Assembly: GCA_028822585.1 (NCBI GenBank)
Contig: JAPKDL010000003.1
Coordinates: forward strand, 1-64,000
Length of the DNA: 64,000 bases
Reading direction: 5' to 3'
From: Alphaproteobacteria bacterium
GTDB taxonomy: Bacteria > Pseudomonadota > Alphaproteobacteria > UBA8366 > GCA-2717185
A program made the position numbers and the translations under genes. Positions 30,684 through 41,822 of the stretch are shown one piece after another; position 1 is the stretch's first letter, and each line of letters begins with the position of its first letter. The notes beneath the pieces were generated by a model. That model saw nothing but the letters and a program-made list of their open reading frames with translations. It had not been told where the DNA came from and searched no databases.

Positions 30684-31919
30684 TTAAGACCGATAGTCGG
30701 CGTTGATAGAGATGTATCCGTGCGTCAGGTCGCACGTCCAAACCCGCGCTTTACCCCGGCCCAGTCCAATATCTATGCCAATGCGAATGTCCTGTCCTTT
30801 CATATGTTCGGCGACCGGCGCTTCAACATAATCTTTCCAGACGACGCCCTTTTCGGTAACTAGCGCACCGCCCACGGAAATTGACAATAAATCCCGATCC
30901 GCCGGTTCCCCGGCCTTACCCACCGCCATGACGATACGGCCCCAATTCGCATCCTCACCCGCCACCGCGGTTTTCACCAAGGGTGAATTCGCCACCGCCA
31001 ACCCGATGCGCCGAGCGGATTGGGCCGATTTAGCGCCGGTAACATCGATCGTGACAAGTTTTTGTGCCCCTTCGCCATCGCGCACCACCTGAGTGGCGAG
31101 GTCGATCATTAGATCACCCAGGGCGTTGCAGAAATCCCGAAAATGCGCATCTGTCACCGAAACAACAGGTTCGTGCGCCGCGCCTTTACCCGTGGCGCAC
31201 ATCAACACTGTGTCACTGGTGGAGGTATCGCTGTCAACTGTGATGCAATTATAGGATTTGTCAGCAGCGGATTTAATCGATTTTTGCAGCACACCCGCTG
31301 GAATTTTAGCGTCCGTAAAGACGAAACACAGCATCGTCGCCATATCTGGTGCGATCATGCCAGACCCTTTGGTGACGCCCACAATCGACACCTCTGTGTC
31401 TCCAATGCGCACCGTACGCGCCGCACCCTTGGGAAACGTGTCCGTCGTCATAATGCCTTGCGCAGCGCTGAGCCAGGATTTCGGTTTCAACGCCTTTACC
31501 ATGCGCGGTAATTTTCCTGCAATGTAATTGGATTCCACCGGCTCGCCGATAACACCGGTGGACGCGACGAAGACTTGCTTTTGAGGACATTTCAAAAGCT
31601 TCGCGGCGCTGCGTACTGTTTCGGCCACGACCGCATCGCCCGCCTTACCGGTAAACGCGTTGGCGTTGCCTGAATTCACGACCAACGCCCGCGCCTTGCC
31701 CGCGCCAATCACCGAGCGACACCAATCAACCGGCGCCGACGGGCATTTTGACTGTGTGAAAACACCGGCGATAGTCGTACCCGGTGCCAGACGCGCCATC
31801 ATTAAATCCTTAACGCCCTTGGACGGTTTTAAACCAACATGGAGACCGGAAATTTCCACACCTGGGACGGCGGGTAGGTTTGGAAATTTTTCCGGCGCCA
31901 GAGGAGAGCGTTCAGTCAT
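30684..31919 (-). CDS. argJ: bifunctional glutamate N-acetyltransferase/amino-acid acetyltransferase
   Basis: GVFTQSKCPSAPVDWCR, NSGNANAFTG, GVTKGSGMIAPDMATML; C-terminal YISINADYRS. Confidence 0.95.
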   Translation of the reverse strand: MTERSPLAPEKFPNLPAVPGVEISGLHVGLKPSKGVKDLMMARLAPGTTIAGVFTQSKCPSAPVDWCRSVIGAGKARALVVNSGNANAFTGKAGDAVVAETVRSAAKLLKCPQKQVFVASTGVIGEPVESNYIAGKLPRMVKALKPKSWLSAAQGIMTTDTFPKGAARTVRIGDTEVSIVGVTKGSGMIAPDMATMLCFVFTDAKIPAGVLQKSIKSAADKSYNCITVDSDTSTSDTVLMCATGKGAAHEPVVSVTDAHFRDFCNALGDLMIDLATQVVRDGEGAQKLVTIDVTGAKSAQSARRIGLAVANSPLVKTAVAGEDANWGRIVMAVGKAGEPADRDLLSISVGGALVTEKGVVWKDYVEAPVAEHMKGQDIRIGIDIGLGRGKARVWTCDLTHGYISINADYRS

Positions 31920-31953
31920 AACGAAACTTCCTGTCTTAAAATCTAGATCGCGT

Positions 31954-32820
31954 TTATTTCGCCTTGGACGGAGCCTTCAAGGGCGATCCATCCATCGCGA
32001 ACCGTTCGACCTTTGCCGCCGCCACAAGTTTTTTCATCACTTCAAGCGCCACGCCTTGTCCCACTTCTTGAATCAGACGCGGCTTCAACGCCTCGAAACT
32101 CGGTGGCTGCACCGTCCGATGGTCTTCGACTTTGATAACGTGCCAGCCGAATTTCGTTTTTACCGGCTTTTGCGTGTAGGCACCGGTTTTAAGCGCAAAC
32201 GCCGCATCAGCAAACGGCTTCACCATATCGGAGCGGCCAAAATATCCCAAATCACCCCCTTTCGATGCGCTGGGACCCGTTGAATATTTCTTCGCGGCCT
32301 CCGCGAAATCCATGCCGCCTTGCACATGAGCAATCAAATTTGTCGCATCCACTTCCTTGTCCAGTAGAATATGACGCGCATGCACTTCTTCGCGGGCAGG
32401 ATTGCTGGCGCGGAACGCCTGATATCGTTCCTTCAACAGTTCAGGTCGCAGGTTTTTCTCGATCAAGCGATTTAAAAAAATCTCCCCGATCACCGCGCCC
32501 TCCAACTGCTTCATCCGACGAAGCACCTCGGAATCGTTGGATAGTTTTTTTGCCCGCCCTTCGATAATCAGAAGCCGCTGCTGGATTAAACGTTCCACCA
32601 GTTTCGGATAAATCACTTCCAAGCCTGTTTGTTTCACTTCTTTAGGAAGGCCTTGGAACGCCCTTAACAATTCGCTTCTGTAAATTTTTTGGCCCTCAAC
32701 CTTGGCCACGACAATATCTTTCTGCGGCTTTTTCGCGCCCTGCGACAACGCGGGTTGGGACAGCTGGCCAGTGGAAATAAAAACCGCCAAAATAACGGTA
32801 AAAATAAACGAACGGGGCAT
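31954..32820 (-). CDS. peptidylprolyl isomerase (parvulin-type, SurA/PrsA-like)
   Basis: Signal peptide; EVHARHILLDKEVDATNLIAHVQGGMDFAEAAKKYSTGPSASKGGDLGYFGRSDMVKPFADAAFAL...FGWHVIKVED. Confidence 0.92.
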   Translation of the reverse strand: MPRSFIFTVILAVFISTGQLSQPALSQGAKKPQKDIVVAKVEGQKIYRSELLRAFQGLPKEVKQTGLEVIYPKLVERLIQQRLLIIEGRAKKLSNDSEVLRRMKQLEGAVIGEIFLNRLIEKNLRPELLKERYQAFRASNPAREEVHARHILLDKEVDATNLIAHVQGGMDFAEAAKKYSTGPSASKGGDLGYFGRSDMVKPFADAAFALKTGAYTQKPVKTKFGWHVIKVEDHRTVQPPSFEALKPRLIQEVGQGVALEVMKKLVAAAKVERFAMDGSPLKAPSKAK

Positions 32821-33078
32821 TGTGGTTTCCTTATGCCGGAAGCTGTGAATTCAAGGCGCAAACGAAGACGTCAATCACCCGAAAGGGATAAACCAATAAT
32901 TGAGCCCGGCACAAGGCCGGACTTGGCCACAAAAGCGTAATTTGGGCGATATTTACGCACAAATTCAAATGCCCAACCCTCGCCCCAACGTTGACAGCCG
33001 CCTTTGGCCTGCTTATGTGACAGCTTAGAAAACTAGACCACCGCAAAATTTTAGCGCACCCTAACCTTTGAGGCTTTC

Positions 33079-35796
33079 ATGATCGGCGGCATGCTCAAGC
33101 GGGTCTTCGGATCCACCAACGACCGCATCGTCAAGTCGTTGCAAAATACGATCGCCGACGCCAGTGCGCTGGAAGCCGAAGTTGAACCGCTTTCCGACGA
33201 AGACTTGAAGGCCCGCACCGACTGGCTCCGCCAACGTGTCGCTAATGGCGAAACCTTGGACGATATCGCCATGGACGCCTTTGCAACAGTGCGCGAAGCC
33301 GCCAAACGGACGCTTGGCCAACGCCATTTTGACGTTCAGCTTATGGGTGGGTTGGTTTTGCATCAGGGCCGAATCGCCGAGATGAAAACCGGTGAAGGCA
33401 AAACCCTGGTTGCAACTCTGCCGGTTTACTTGAACGCCTTGGAAGGCAAAGGCGTCCATGTAGTCACGGTGAACGATTATCTCGCCAAGCGGGATTCCGA
33501 ATGGATGGGTCAAGTCTACGGATTTCTTGGTCTGACGGTCGGCTGCATCGTGCATGGATTAGACGATGCGGCGCGGCGCGGGCAATACGCCGCCGACATT
33601 ACCTACGGCACCAATAACGAATTCGGTTTTGACTATCTGCGCGACAATATGAAGTTCGAAATCGAAGAACTGACGCAGCGAGAATTCAATTTCGCCATCG
33701 TCGATGAAGTCGATTCGATTTTGATCGACGAAGCCCGCACGCCCTTGATCATTTCCGGGCCGACCGATGATTTTTCAGAAATGTACTTCAAGGTCGACAA
33801 GCTTATTCCCCTGCTTATCCCGGACGATTACGCCAAGGACGAAAAGCAACGGAACGTTTCTCTGACAGAAGTCGGTTCACAGCACATCGAAGGTTTGGTG
33901 TCCGAACATGGGTTATTGGATGGCGACAATTTGTACGACGCCACCAACATTTCACTTGTTCATCATGTGAACCAGGCCTTGCGCGCGCACACGCTGTTTC
34001 AGTGCGACACGGATTACATCGTGCAAAGCGACAAAGTCGTTATCATTGACGAATTTACTGGCCGCATGATGGAAGGCCGTCGTTTTTCTGATGGATTGCA
34101 CCAGGCTTTGGAAGCCAAAGAAGGCGTTACTGTACAACAGGAAAACCAGACTCTCGCGTCGATCACCTTCCAGAATTATTTTCGCCTGTACCCAAAACTT
34201 GCAGGCATGACCGGCACCGCCGCAACTGAAGCTGGCGAGTTCGCAGAAATCTACAGCTTGGAAGTCGTTGAAATGCCGACCAACCAGGACATGATCCGCG
34301 ATGACAAGCACGACGAGGTGTATCGCACCAACCGTGAAAAATACGACTCCATCATTTTGCAGATAATGGAGTGCAACAAGCGCAAACAACCGGTTTTGGT
34401 CGGTACAATATCGATTGAAAAATCCGAAGAATTGGCCGGGATTCTCAAAAAGAAAAAAATAAAACACAACATTTTAAACGCCCGCAACCACGAACAAGAA
34501 GCATTCATCATCGCGGAAGCAGGCACGCCTGGCGCGGTGACTATCGCCACCAACATGGCGGGACGCGGCACCGATATTCAGCTTGGCGGAAATCTGGAAA
34601 TGCGGTTGCTCCGTGAGCTTGCGGATGTGAAAGAACCGGGAAAACAGGCGAAACTGACCGAAAGTATCACGGCGGAAATCGAAAAGAAGAAACAGGTCGT
34701 CCTCGACGCTGGTGGGTTGTTTGTTCTGTGCACGGAACGTCATGAGTCACGCCGGATCGATAATCAGTTGCGTGGCCGAGCCGGTCGGCAAGGCGACCCC
34801 GGGGGTTCCAAGTTTTTTGTCAGCCTTGAAGACGATTTGATGCGGATTTTTGGATCGGAACGCATGGACGGCATGTTGCAAAAACTTGGCCTGGAAGATG
34901 GCGAAGCCATCGTACATCCCTGGATCAACAAAGCCCTGGAAAAGGCGCAGGAAAAAGTCGAGGCGCGGAACTTCGACATTCGCAAGCAATTGCTCAAATA
35001 CGATGATGTCATGAACGACCAGCGAAAGGTTATTTATGAACAACGCAAGGATTTGATGCGGGCGACGGACGTGCAGGAAGACGTCACCGAAATGCGCCGC
35101 GACGTGATCGAAGATGTCGTTAGCCTATGTATTCCGGAAAACGCTTATGCCGAACAATGGGACACCGAAAATCTTCATGTGGAATGCTTACGCATTTTCG
35201 GCCTTGATTTGCCCATCGACGATTGGGCAACGGAAGAAGGCATCGCCGATCAGGAAATTCAGGAGCGGATCAGCGATGCGGTCAACCGGAGATTAGCGGA
35301 AAAAGCCGCCAATTACGGCCCCGACCTCATGCGCATGGCGGAAAAAAGCCTTCTGCTGCAAATCGTCGATCAATCGTGGAAAGAACATCTTCTACATCTC
35401 GACCATTTGCGTCAGGGCATCGGCTTACGGGCCTATGGGCAACGCGACCCGCTCAACGAATACAAGACCGAAGCCTTCACCCAATTCCAACACATGATGG
35501 ACCGTGTCCGAGAAGCCGTAACAAGCGTCTTGTGTCATATCGAACTGCAACCGGCGGCGCCGGAAACGGCGATGTTCACGCATCACGAAAAACAGATGAT
35601 GGAACAACACGAAACGTCTGAAGTCGCGATAGGTGCTGGCGGCGGTGGTGGGAGTGGCGGCGTCGCGACTGTCCGACGACGCAAAACCGAAGATATAGAC
35701 ACCAACGATCCATCTACATGGGGGAAAACCCAGCGAAATGCGCCATGTCCTTGCGGGTCCAGCAAGAAATACAAACACTGCCACGGTCGCCTATAA
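33079..35796 (+). CDS. secA: preprotein translocase subunit SecA
   Basis: [49 protein letters not shown]-terminal zinc motif [19 protein letters not shown]. Confidence 0.98.
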   Translation: MIGGMLKRVFGSTNDRIVKSLQNTIADASALEAEVEPLSDEDLKARTDWLRQRVANGETLDDIAMDAFATVREAAKRTLGQRHFDVQLMGGLVLHQGRIAEMKTGEGKTLVATLPVYLNALEGKGVHVVTVNDYLAKRDSEWMGQVYGFLGLTVGCIVHGLDDAARRGQYAADITYGTNNEFGFDYLRDNMKFEIEELTQREFNFAIVDEVDSILIDEARTPLIISGPTDDFSEMYFKVDKLIPLLIPDDYAKDEKQRNVSLTEVGSQHIEGLVSEHGLLDGDNLYDATNISLVHHVNQALRAHTLFQCDTDYIVQSDKVVIIDEFTGRMMEGRRFSDGLHQALEAKEGVTVQQENQTLASITFQNYFRLYPKLAGMTGTAATEAGEFAEIYSLEVVEMPTNQDMIRDDKHDEVYRTNREKYDSIILQIMECNKRKQPVLVGTISIEKSEELAGILKKKKIKHNILNARNHEQEAFIIAEAGTPGAVTIATNMAGRGTDIQLGGNLEMRLLRELADVKEPGKQAKLTESITAEIEKKKQVVLDAGGLFVLCTERHESRRIDNQLRGRAGRQGDPGGSKFFVSLEDDLMRIFGSERMDGMLQKLGLEDGEAIVHPWINKALEKAQEKVEARNFDIRKQLLKYDDVMNDQRKVIYEQRKDLMRATDVQEDVTEMRRDVIEDVVSLCIPENAYAEQWDTENLHVECLRIFGLDLPIDDWATEEGIADQEIQERISDAVNRRLAEKAANYGPDLMRMAEKSLLLQIVDQSWKEHLLHLDHLRQGIGLRAYGQRDPLNEYKTEAFTQFQHMMDRVREAVTSVLCHIELQPAAPETAMFTHHEKQMMEQHETSEVAIGAGGGGGSGGVATVRRRKTEDIDTNDPSTWGKTQRNAPCPCGSSKKYKHCHGRL

Positions 35797-35849
35797 CACG
35801 CTCGCCTACAAAAAGCGCGCTGATATGCAGCACGGACCACAAACTCTGA

Positions 35850-36803
35850 TCATGCACCAACCCGGCCGATAGCCAGAAATTTGTCCGCCCGATGTGCCCG
35901 CAACCAAGTGCTTTCACGACCAATTAACGCCGATAGCGCTTTTTGCATCGCGTCCCCGACCGCATCGATGGCCTGTTCCGGATCGCGATGCGCGCCACCA
36001 ACTGGTTCCCGCACAATTTCATCGATAGCACCAAACTCCAGAATATCTTGCGCCGTCAACCGAAGCGATTGCGCCGCTGTTTTTGCTTCATCGGTACTGC
36101 GCCATAGAATGGACGAACAGGCTTCGGGCGAGATGACTGAATATATCCCATGCTCCAACATCAGCACTGTGTTTGCAGCGGCCAGCGCGACGGCGCCGCC
36201 GGACCCGCCTTCGCCAATGATAACGCTGATAATCGGCGTATCGAGGGACAGACATGTTTCAATCGATCGCGCAATCGCTTCGGCCTGACCACGTTCTTCC
36301 GCACCGACGCCAGGATACGCACCGGTCGTATCAACGAAGGTCAGCACGGGCAGGCGAAACCGTTCCGCGAGTTTCATTAAACGCTGCGCCTTGCGATACC
36401 CTTCCGGGCGCGCCATGCCAAAATTATGATGTACCCGCGCTTGGGTCGCCGCGCCCTTTTCTGTGCCAAGCACAACGCAAGCGTATCCCCGGAATCGGCC
36501 CAATCCACCCAAGATTGCCTTATCGTCACCATAGGACCGGTCACCGGCCAACGGCGTAAATGACTCAATCAAACGGTCGATATAATGTGCGCAATGAGGA
36601 CGGTCGGGATGACGCGCGACCTGAACCTTTTGCCAGGGATCAAGGTTGCTATAGGCGTTGCGCAATAGACGGTCAGCCTCCTTTTCAAGCTTGGAGACTT
36701 CATTAACGATATTAATTTCATCAAAATCCGCAAGATGGCGCAATTCCTCTATCTTACCTTCAAGCTCCGCAATGGGCCGCTCAAAATCGAGGAATGTTCG
36801 CAT
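35850..36803 (-). CDS. accA: acetyl-CoA carboxylase carboxyltransferase subunit alpha
   Basis: FLDFERPIAELEGKIEELR; GMARPEGYRKAQRLMKLAERF; GEGGSGGAVALAAANTVLMLEHGIYSVISPEACSSILW. Confidence 0.97.
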   Translation of the reverse strand: MRTFLDFERPIAELEGKIEELRHLADFDEINIVNEVSKLEKEADRLLRNAYSNLDPWQKVQVARHPDRPHCAHYIDRLIESFTPLAGDRSYGDDKAILGGLGRFRGYACVVLGTEKGAATQARVHHNFGMARPEGYRKAQRLMKLAERFRLPVLTFVDTTGAYPGVGAEERGQAEAIARSIETCLSLDTPIISVIIGEGGSGGAVALAAANTVLMLEHGIYSVISPEACSSILWRSTDEAKTAAQSLRLTAQDILEFGAIDEIVREPVGGAHRDPEQAIDAVGDAMQKALSALIGRESTWLRAHRADKFLAIGRVGA

Positions 36804-36946
36804 CTACACAGCACCCGTAAAGTAATTTGCACGTTCCTATCATAACCGTCCCGATGAGGAAAACTAGGTCTCGTCTCTAGTGGTCCAATCGAATCGCTTG
36901 GCACCCAAGTATTTCGTGAATTAGATCACTAATCTATTAGTCTGGT

Positions 36947-36997
36947 GTGGCAACTGATCGAAACGGATGGGAACCACCCGACTCGATCAGTTGCCAC
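36947..36997 (-). other. long hairpin straddling the xerD stop codon
   Basis: 15-bp perfect inverted repeat GTGGCAACTGATCGA…TCGATCAGTTGCCAC with an inner GGGUGG/CCAUCC stem on the minus-strand RNA. Confidence 0.5.
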
Positions 36998-37880
36998 CTG
37001 GCGGTTTTGACAATGGATGCGCGTCCTTCACCAATGACTTCAATCGCGCCTTAAGAACATGGGTGTAGATTTGCGTTGTCGAAATATCCGCATGTCCCAA
37101 TAGTTTCTGGACGCTTCGCAAATCCGCTCCATTGGCGAGGAGGTGGCTGGCGAAGGCGTGCCGCAGAACATGAGGACTGACTTTTTTAGGGTCCAATCCG
37201 GCGTCAACCGCCAATTGTTTCAACATTTGGCCAAATCTCTGACGCGTTAGATATCCTTCGGCGCCTCGGGATGGAAACAAATAAAGGCTGTCTTCTCGTT
37301 CATTCATAAACTGGCACCTGACCAACTTATATGTTCCCAGCGCTTCAATTGCTGGTGTGCTCAAAGGAACCAAACGTTCCTTATCACCTTTACCACGAAT
37401 GATTAAAAAATCTCGTTCTCGTGCGCACGCTGCATAAGGCAAGGAGACAAGTTCCGACACCCGCATACCCGTCGCGTATAAAAGCTCCAACATAGCGGAC
37501 AAACGAACTGCGTCCCGCCCAGATCCACCTTGAGCCTTTTCAAGCAAAAGGCTGACCTCTTCAACGGAAAGCACCTTTGGTAAGGCCCGCCCTTGCCGGG
37601 GGCTGTCAATGATGCGTGTCGGGTCTTCATTTCGAATGCCTTCGGATACCAGGAACCGGTGATATTGACGTAAGGAAGACAGGCGCCGCGCGGCGGTGCT
37701 AGGGGACGCGGTCCGGTTTACCCCTTGGGATAAATAATTCCGAATGTCATCCGTCGACACTGACCTCGCGTCCGCGCCGCAACGTTTGAGAAAGTCGTGA
37801 TACGCGCTCAAGTCCCGTTCATAGGCCTCTATTGTGTTACGCGCAGCACCACGTTCCGCCGACATCATTTCCAGGAACAA
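36987..37880 (-). CDS. xerD: tyrosine recombinase XerD
   Basis: TRIIDSPRQGRALPKVLSVEEV; LSAMLELLYATGMRVSELVSLP; SPHVLRHAFASHLLANGADLRSVQKLLGHADISTTQIYTHV. Confidence 0.95.
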   Translation of the reverse strand: MFLEMMSAERGAARNTIEAYERDLSAYHDFLKRCGADARSVSTDDIRNYLSQGVNRTASPSTAARRLSSLRQYHRFLVSEGIRNEDPTRIIDSPRQGRALPKVLSVEEVSLLLEKAQGGSGRDAVRLSAMLELLYATGMRVSELVSLPYAACARERDFLIIRGKGDKERLVPLSTPAIEALGTYKLVRCQFMNEREDSLYLFPSRGAEGYLTRQRFGQMLKQLAVDAGLDPKKVSPHVLRHAFASHLLANGADLRSVQKLLGHADISTTQIYTHVLKARLKSLVKDAHPLSKPPGGN

Positions 37881-37930
37881 GTCGATATATCCCGCGATAG
37901 CTTCTTGCTCCCAAAGTAACAGTCAGGTGC

Positions 37931-39826
37931 TCACAATCCTAAACTCATCGCCATCTCCATCGCCAACGCACGGGCGCCATCAAGGAACCCCACGGCCCGC
38001 AGCGCCGACACGATCTCGCCTACCACAATAATATCCACATCCGCCGGACCATTTTCCCCCAGGATCACCAATGTTAGGAGTAGGGTTTCCGCAACGCGTC
38101 GCGCCTGCGCCGCATTCGCGAGCGCATACCGGTACATGGCGTCCGGCAACACGGCATTGCGCCGTTGCAAATCGCCAATTTCCGCGCGCCATCCAGCGTC
38201 GCTTAAAGGTTCGCCGAGCGCCGCAAACAAAATATAGGCGGCGTTGATCCGTCGTTGAGCTTGCTCCGAATCCATATCCTTCAAGGTCGCGCGCCATTGT
38301 GCCTCCGCATCGTCTTCATACGACGGCGTGTCTCCGGCCAAACGGGCCAACGCCCACAGGGAACCAATCGCCGACTTCACCGTGTCGTCCGTTAACACCT
38401 GAGTTTGCAAGCTCGCCAACCAGCTTCGCGCGGGAATGGGCCTGTCGATGGAATACAAGGCGCGCGCCGCGGACGCTGCAAACCATGGTAGCGGCATTGT
38501 CGGCGACAAGCTGTGTAGAATGGGCTCGTGAACGCTGACGGCAAGATCGTAATGTCCACCTTCCCGCGCCAGATCAAACGCTGTTTTCAGCACCTCCGCG
38601 CGCATTGCCGGCACACTATTCGCCAGCCCCGCCTGATACAGCAGAGCGCGACCACGAGGGGTCCGATCCTCGCGCGCCAGAGACAGAGCATTATCGAGCG
38701 ACGTCGGCGTAAATTCTGTCGCCGCATAAATTTGCGCCAACCTCTCCGGCGTAATGGCACCGTACCGCGCCGCGCGTTCAGCGGCTTCCAATCGAATGTT
38801 CAAGGGCGCATTCGGACTTACCGCGATCATCCTTAACAACGGCGACGATGCTGTTCCCAGCGCATCGGCCGGCACTGGCAGGTTTGCGCTTCGCAGCATC
38901 GATAACCGTAATGGAGTCGGTGCCAACATACTGCCTACCGGCTCGGACGGGTTTCCAGAAAGTTTATCGACGATGGCCGTAAACACCGGGTCTGTCTCAA
39001 CGATGGATTCCGCCAGAAGACTGGCGTCCAACGCCCCCTCCGCCACTTCGCCTTTCAGGATGCGGCAGTAAATAACCGCTTGCTGCCAGAATATATCATC
39101 AACGCGTCCCTGCTGCCGGTGCGCCTCGGCGCAGGCGCCGCCGAGATCATCGCCTATCAATAAATTTTCAACTTTCAAACGCAACAAAAGCGGATCGTCG
39201 TCGCGGGTCGGCGCGGCGTCTAACAACGCTGTCGCCGCACCCACAAGCCCCATGGTCCGCAACCGTTCCACCCGTGTCGCGATAAGCGACAGCTTTACGT
39301 CCCGCTTCGCATCCACGAGATGACCCGCCGCATATGACGGCATGATTGCGGTTGTTAAAAGCAATCGACGCACCAGCCGCCGCAGCGTCGGGGATGCGAG
39401 CCTGTCCGGCAAACGTGGCAACATACGTTCGATAAATTCACGCGGCGTCCCCGCCCACATATCGACGCCGAGACCGCCTGAATTTTCATCCAGCGTCCCT
39501 ACCGATTCGGGATCTGGCGTTTCCAAATGATCAACAGTCACCACGGGGCCGGTTGGCGGTTGCAGTGCTAATCTATCCTTTTGAACCGTCGTAGATTCAA
39601 TCGAAGAGGCAGGCGATGAAGAGGGTTTGGTTTCAGGCGCCGGACGCGGCGTTAGGCGCAACGGCGGGCCATTTTGATCGGCGTCATGAACCTGGCTCGT
39701 CCCTCTCGTCCCTCCTTGATGATTATCAGCAAGGCCTGGAGTCGCGCCCAACAGGATAGCGACGCCCATTAGGACAATGGGATAGCGCAGCGCTGCGCGC
39801 CCCCGACTAGCGTGGGAAACGGTCAT
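37931..39826 (-). CDS. large conserved hypothetical protein, probably exported
   Basis: Long ORF between xerD and aroK with an N-terminal hydrophobic segment (YPIVLMGVAILLGATPGLA). No domain recognised. Confidence 0.65.
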   Translation of the reverse strand: MTVSHASRGRAALRYPIVLMGVAILLGATPGLADNHQGGTRGTSQVHDADQNGPPLRLTPRPAPETKPSSSPASSIESTTVQKDRLALQPPTGPVVTVDHLETPDPESVGTLDENSGGLGVDMWAGTPREFIERMLPRLPDRLASPTLRRLVRRLLLTTAIMPSYAAGHLVDAKRDVKLSLIATRVERLRTMGLVGAATALLDAAPTRDDDPLLLRLKVENLLIGDDLGGACAEAHRQQGRVDDIFWQQAVIYCRILKGEVAEGALDASLLAESIVETDPVFTAIVDKLSGNPSEPVGSMLAPTPLRLSMLRSANLPVPADALGTASSPLLRMIAVSPNAPLNIRLEAAERAARYGAITPERLAQIYAATEFTPTSLDNALSLAREDRTPRGRALLYQAGLANSVPAMRAEVLKTAFDLAREGGHYDLAVSVHEPILHSLSPTMPLPWFAASAARALYSIDRPIPARSWLASLQTQVLTDDTVKSAIGSLWALARLAGDTPSYEDDAEAQWRATLKDMDSEQAQRRINAAYILFAALGEPLSDAGWRAEIGDLQRRNAVLPDAMYRYALANAAQARRVAETLLLTLVILGENGPADVDIIVVGEIVSALRAVGFLDGARALAMEMAMSLGL

Positions 39827-39947
39827 TATCCAGAACCTTTTCGACCGGCTGCGACGGCGCGGGAATGTCCCATGTCGCCAAGAAGACAAACCCGCCGCCA
39901 AGAACCAATATTAGCAAGAAAACAATAAAAATTGTAATTCGTCGCAT
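39807..39947 (-). CDS. small single-TM hypothetical protein
   Basis: MRRITIFIVFLLILVLGGGFVFLATWDIPAPSQPVEKVLDNDRFPR; overlaps the start of the downstream gene; located upstream of aroK on the opposite strand. Confidence 0.65.
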   Translation of the reverse strand: MRRITIFIVFLLILVLGGGFVFLATWDIPAPSQPVEKVLDNDRFPR

Positions 39948-40153
39948 CAAACTTCCGTAATTTTCAAGTCGTTGCACTTCCTGCGAAGAAGTCTTCCAAG
40001 GGCACCAAAGATTATACCGGATATCACAACCCATGATCTCCTTCCACGCCCGCCAAGTTTACGCTATTTTACGAGTGTGGCGATTTCGTGGCAGTGTATA
40101 AGTGACACGGACGTGATACAACGGAACAGTTCCAACGAGTTGCTGATATTGCA

Positions 40154-40720
40154 ATGACAACAACAAATCAATTTCACCCGATTAGGACCGTCGTTCTGGT
40201 CGGCATGATGGGCGCAGGCAAAACCGCGATCGGTCGCCGTCTGGCTAAACGGCTGGATTTGGACTTCATCGACGCCGACGACGAAATCGAAATCGCGGCG
40301 GGATGTTCCATTCCAGATATTTTCAAACAACACGGAGAAACCGCGTTTCGGGACGGCGAACGCCGTGTCATTGAACGATTATTGAATGAACCAATACATG
40401 TGCTGGCAACGGGCGGAGGCGCTTTTATGGATCTAAGAACCCGCACCCTGGTCAAGCAAGACGGCGTTTCCGTCTGGCTGCGCGCCGATATCGAGGTGCT
40501 CTGGCGCCGGGTCAGCCGCCGTGGGCACCGCCCGATGCTCAAAACGGACAATCCACGCGCAACACTTTCCGCATTGATCGACGAACGTTATCCTGTTTAC
40601 GCAGAAGCTAACGTTACGGTGGAAAGCCGGGATGGCCCCCCAGAAGAAACCGTCGACCGGGTCGTGGACGCGCTTCTGCAATTTGTACCATCAGGAAAGC
40701 AGGACAATGAATACGCGTGA
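40154..40720 (+). CDS. aroK: shikimate kinase
   Basis: VVLVGMMGAGKTAIGRRLAKRLDLDFIDADDEIE; LATGGGAFMD. Confidence 0.95.
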   Translation: MTTTNQFHPIRTVVLVGMMGAGKTAIGRRLAKRLDLDFIDADDEIEIAAGCSIPDIFKQHGETAFRDGERRVIERLLNEPIHVLATGGGAFMDLRTRTLVKQDGVSVWLRADIEVLWRRVSRRGHRPMLKTDNPRATLSALIDERYPVYAEANVTVESRDGPPEETVDRVVDALLQFVPSGKQDNEYA

Positions 40721-41822
40721 AACAGTCACGGTGGCGCTTGGCGACAGAAGTTATGAAATCATTGTCGGCGATGGCGTCCTTGCCCAGGCAGGCGCGTTAA
40801 TAGGTCCAGTGCTGCGTCAACCCAAGACCATTATTATTACCGACAAAAATGTCGCGACGCTCCATCTTAAAATTCTGCAACGCTCCCTCGAAAACGTCGG
40901 CGTCACGCATGAATCCATTATCCTACCGCCGGGCGACCAGACGAAAAGCTTCGCACAACTCCAATCCTTGATTGACGCATTGTTATCCCACGGAATGGAG
41001 CGATCCAGCACAATCATCGCGCTTGGCGGTGGCGTGATTGGGGATTTGGCGGGATTCGCGGCGGGAATTACATTGCGCGGCCTGAATTATATCCAAATAC
41101 CGACCACCTTACTGGCGCAAGTCGATAGCTCAGTTGGTGGTAAAACTGCGATCAACACACCCCAGGGGAAGAATCTCGTCGGTGTATTCCATCAACCCAG
41201 GCTCGTCCTGGCGGATGTCGGCGTGCTTGACACCTTGCCGCAGCGGGAATTGCGGGCGGGCTATGCTGAAATCGTTAAATACGGCCTCATCAATGACCCA
41301 GATTTTTTTGCGTGGCTGGAAGATCACGCGTCATCCCTTCTGGATGGGAACCTCGAAGCACGCCGCATCGCTGTTGTGAAGAGTTGCCAATCCAAGGCAA
41401 AAATCGTCGCGGCGGACGAGCGGGAAACCGGGATGCGCGCACTTTTGAATTTCGGACACACATTCGGGCACGCGCTCGAGGCTGAAACAGGATTTTGCGA
41501 CGCCTTGCTTCATGGTGAAGGCGTCGCTATTGGCATGGCGATCGCCTTCGATCTGTCGGTTCTCAAAGGTTTATGCCCGGCCAGAGACGCCGCCCGGGTT
41601 CACCGTCACCTCGCCACGGTCGGGCTTGGTTTCGGTTTGGAGCACACGCAAGGCATGATTTGGAATTTAGCTCGTTTGGTGGATCACATGCAAAAAGACA
41701 AAAAAGTGCAGGATGGCAGGCTCACCTTCATCTTAACACGGGGCATTGGTGAAGCGTTTGTGTCACAAGATGTTTCGCGCGACGATCTATTCGCCGTCTT
41801 AGAGGGAACAATCGCCGCATGA
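40707..41822 (+). CDS. aroB: 3-dehydroquinate synthase
   Basis: ALGGGVIGDLAGFAAGITLRGLNYIQIPTTLLAQVDSSVGGKTAINTPQGKNLVG; LLNFGHTFGHALE. Start at MNTRETVTV. Confidence 0.95.
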   Translation: MNTRETVTVALGDRSYEIIVGDGVLAQAGALIGPVLRQPKTIIITDKNVATLHLKILQRSLENVGVTHESIILPPGDQTKSFAQLQSLIDALLSHGMERSSTIIALGGGVIGDLAGFAAGITLRGLNYIQIPTTLLAQVDSSVGGKTAINTPQGKNLVGVFHQPRLVLADVGVLDTLPQRELRAGYAEIVKYGLINDPDFFAWLEDHASSLLDGNLEARRIAVVKSCQSKAKIVAADERETGMRALLNFGHTFGHALEAETGFCDALLHGEGVAIGMAIAFDLSVLKGLCPARDAARVHRHLATVGLGFGLEHTQGMIWNLARLVDHMQKDKKVQDGRLTFILTRGIGEAFVSQDVSRDDLFAVLEGTIAA

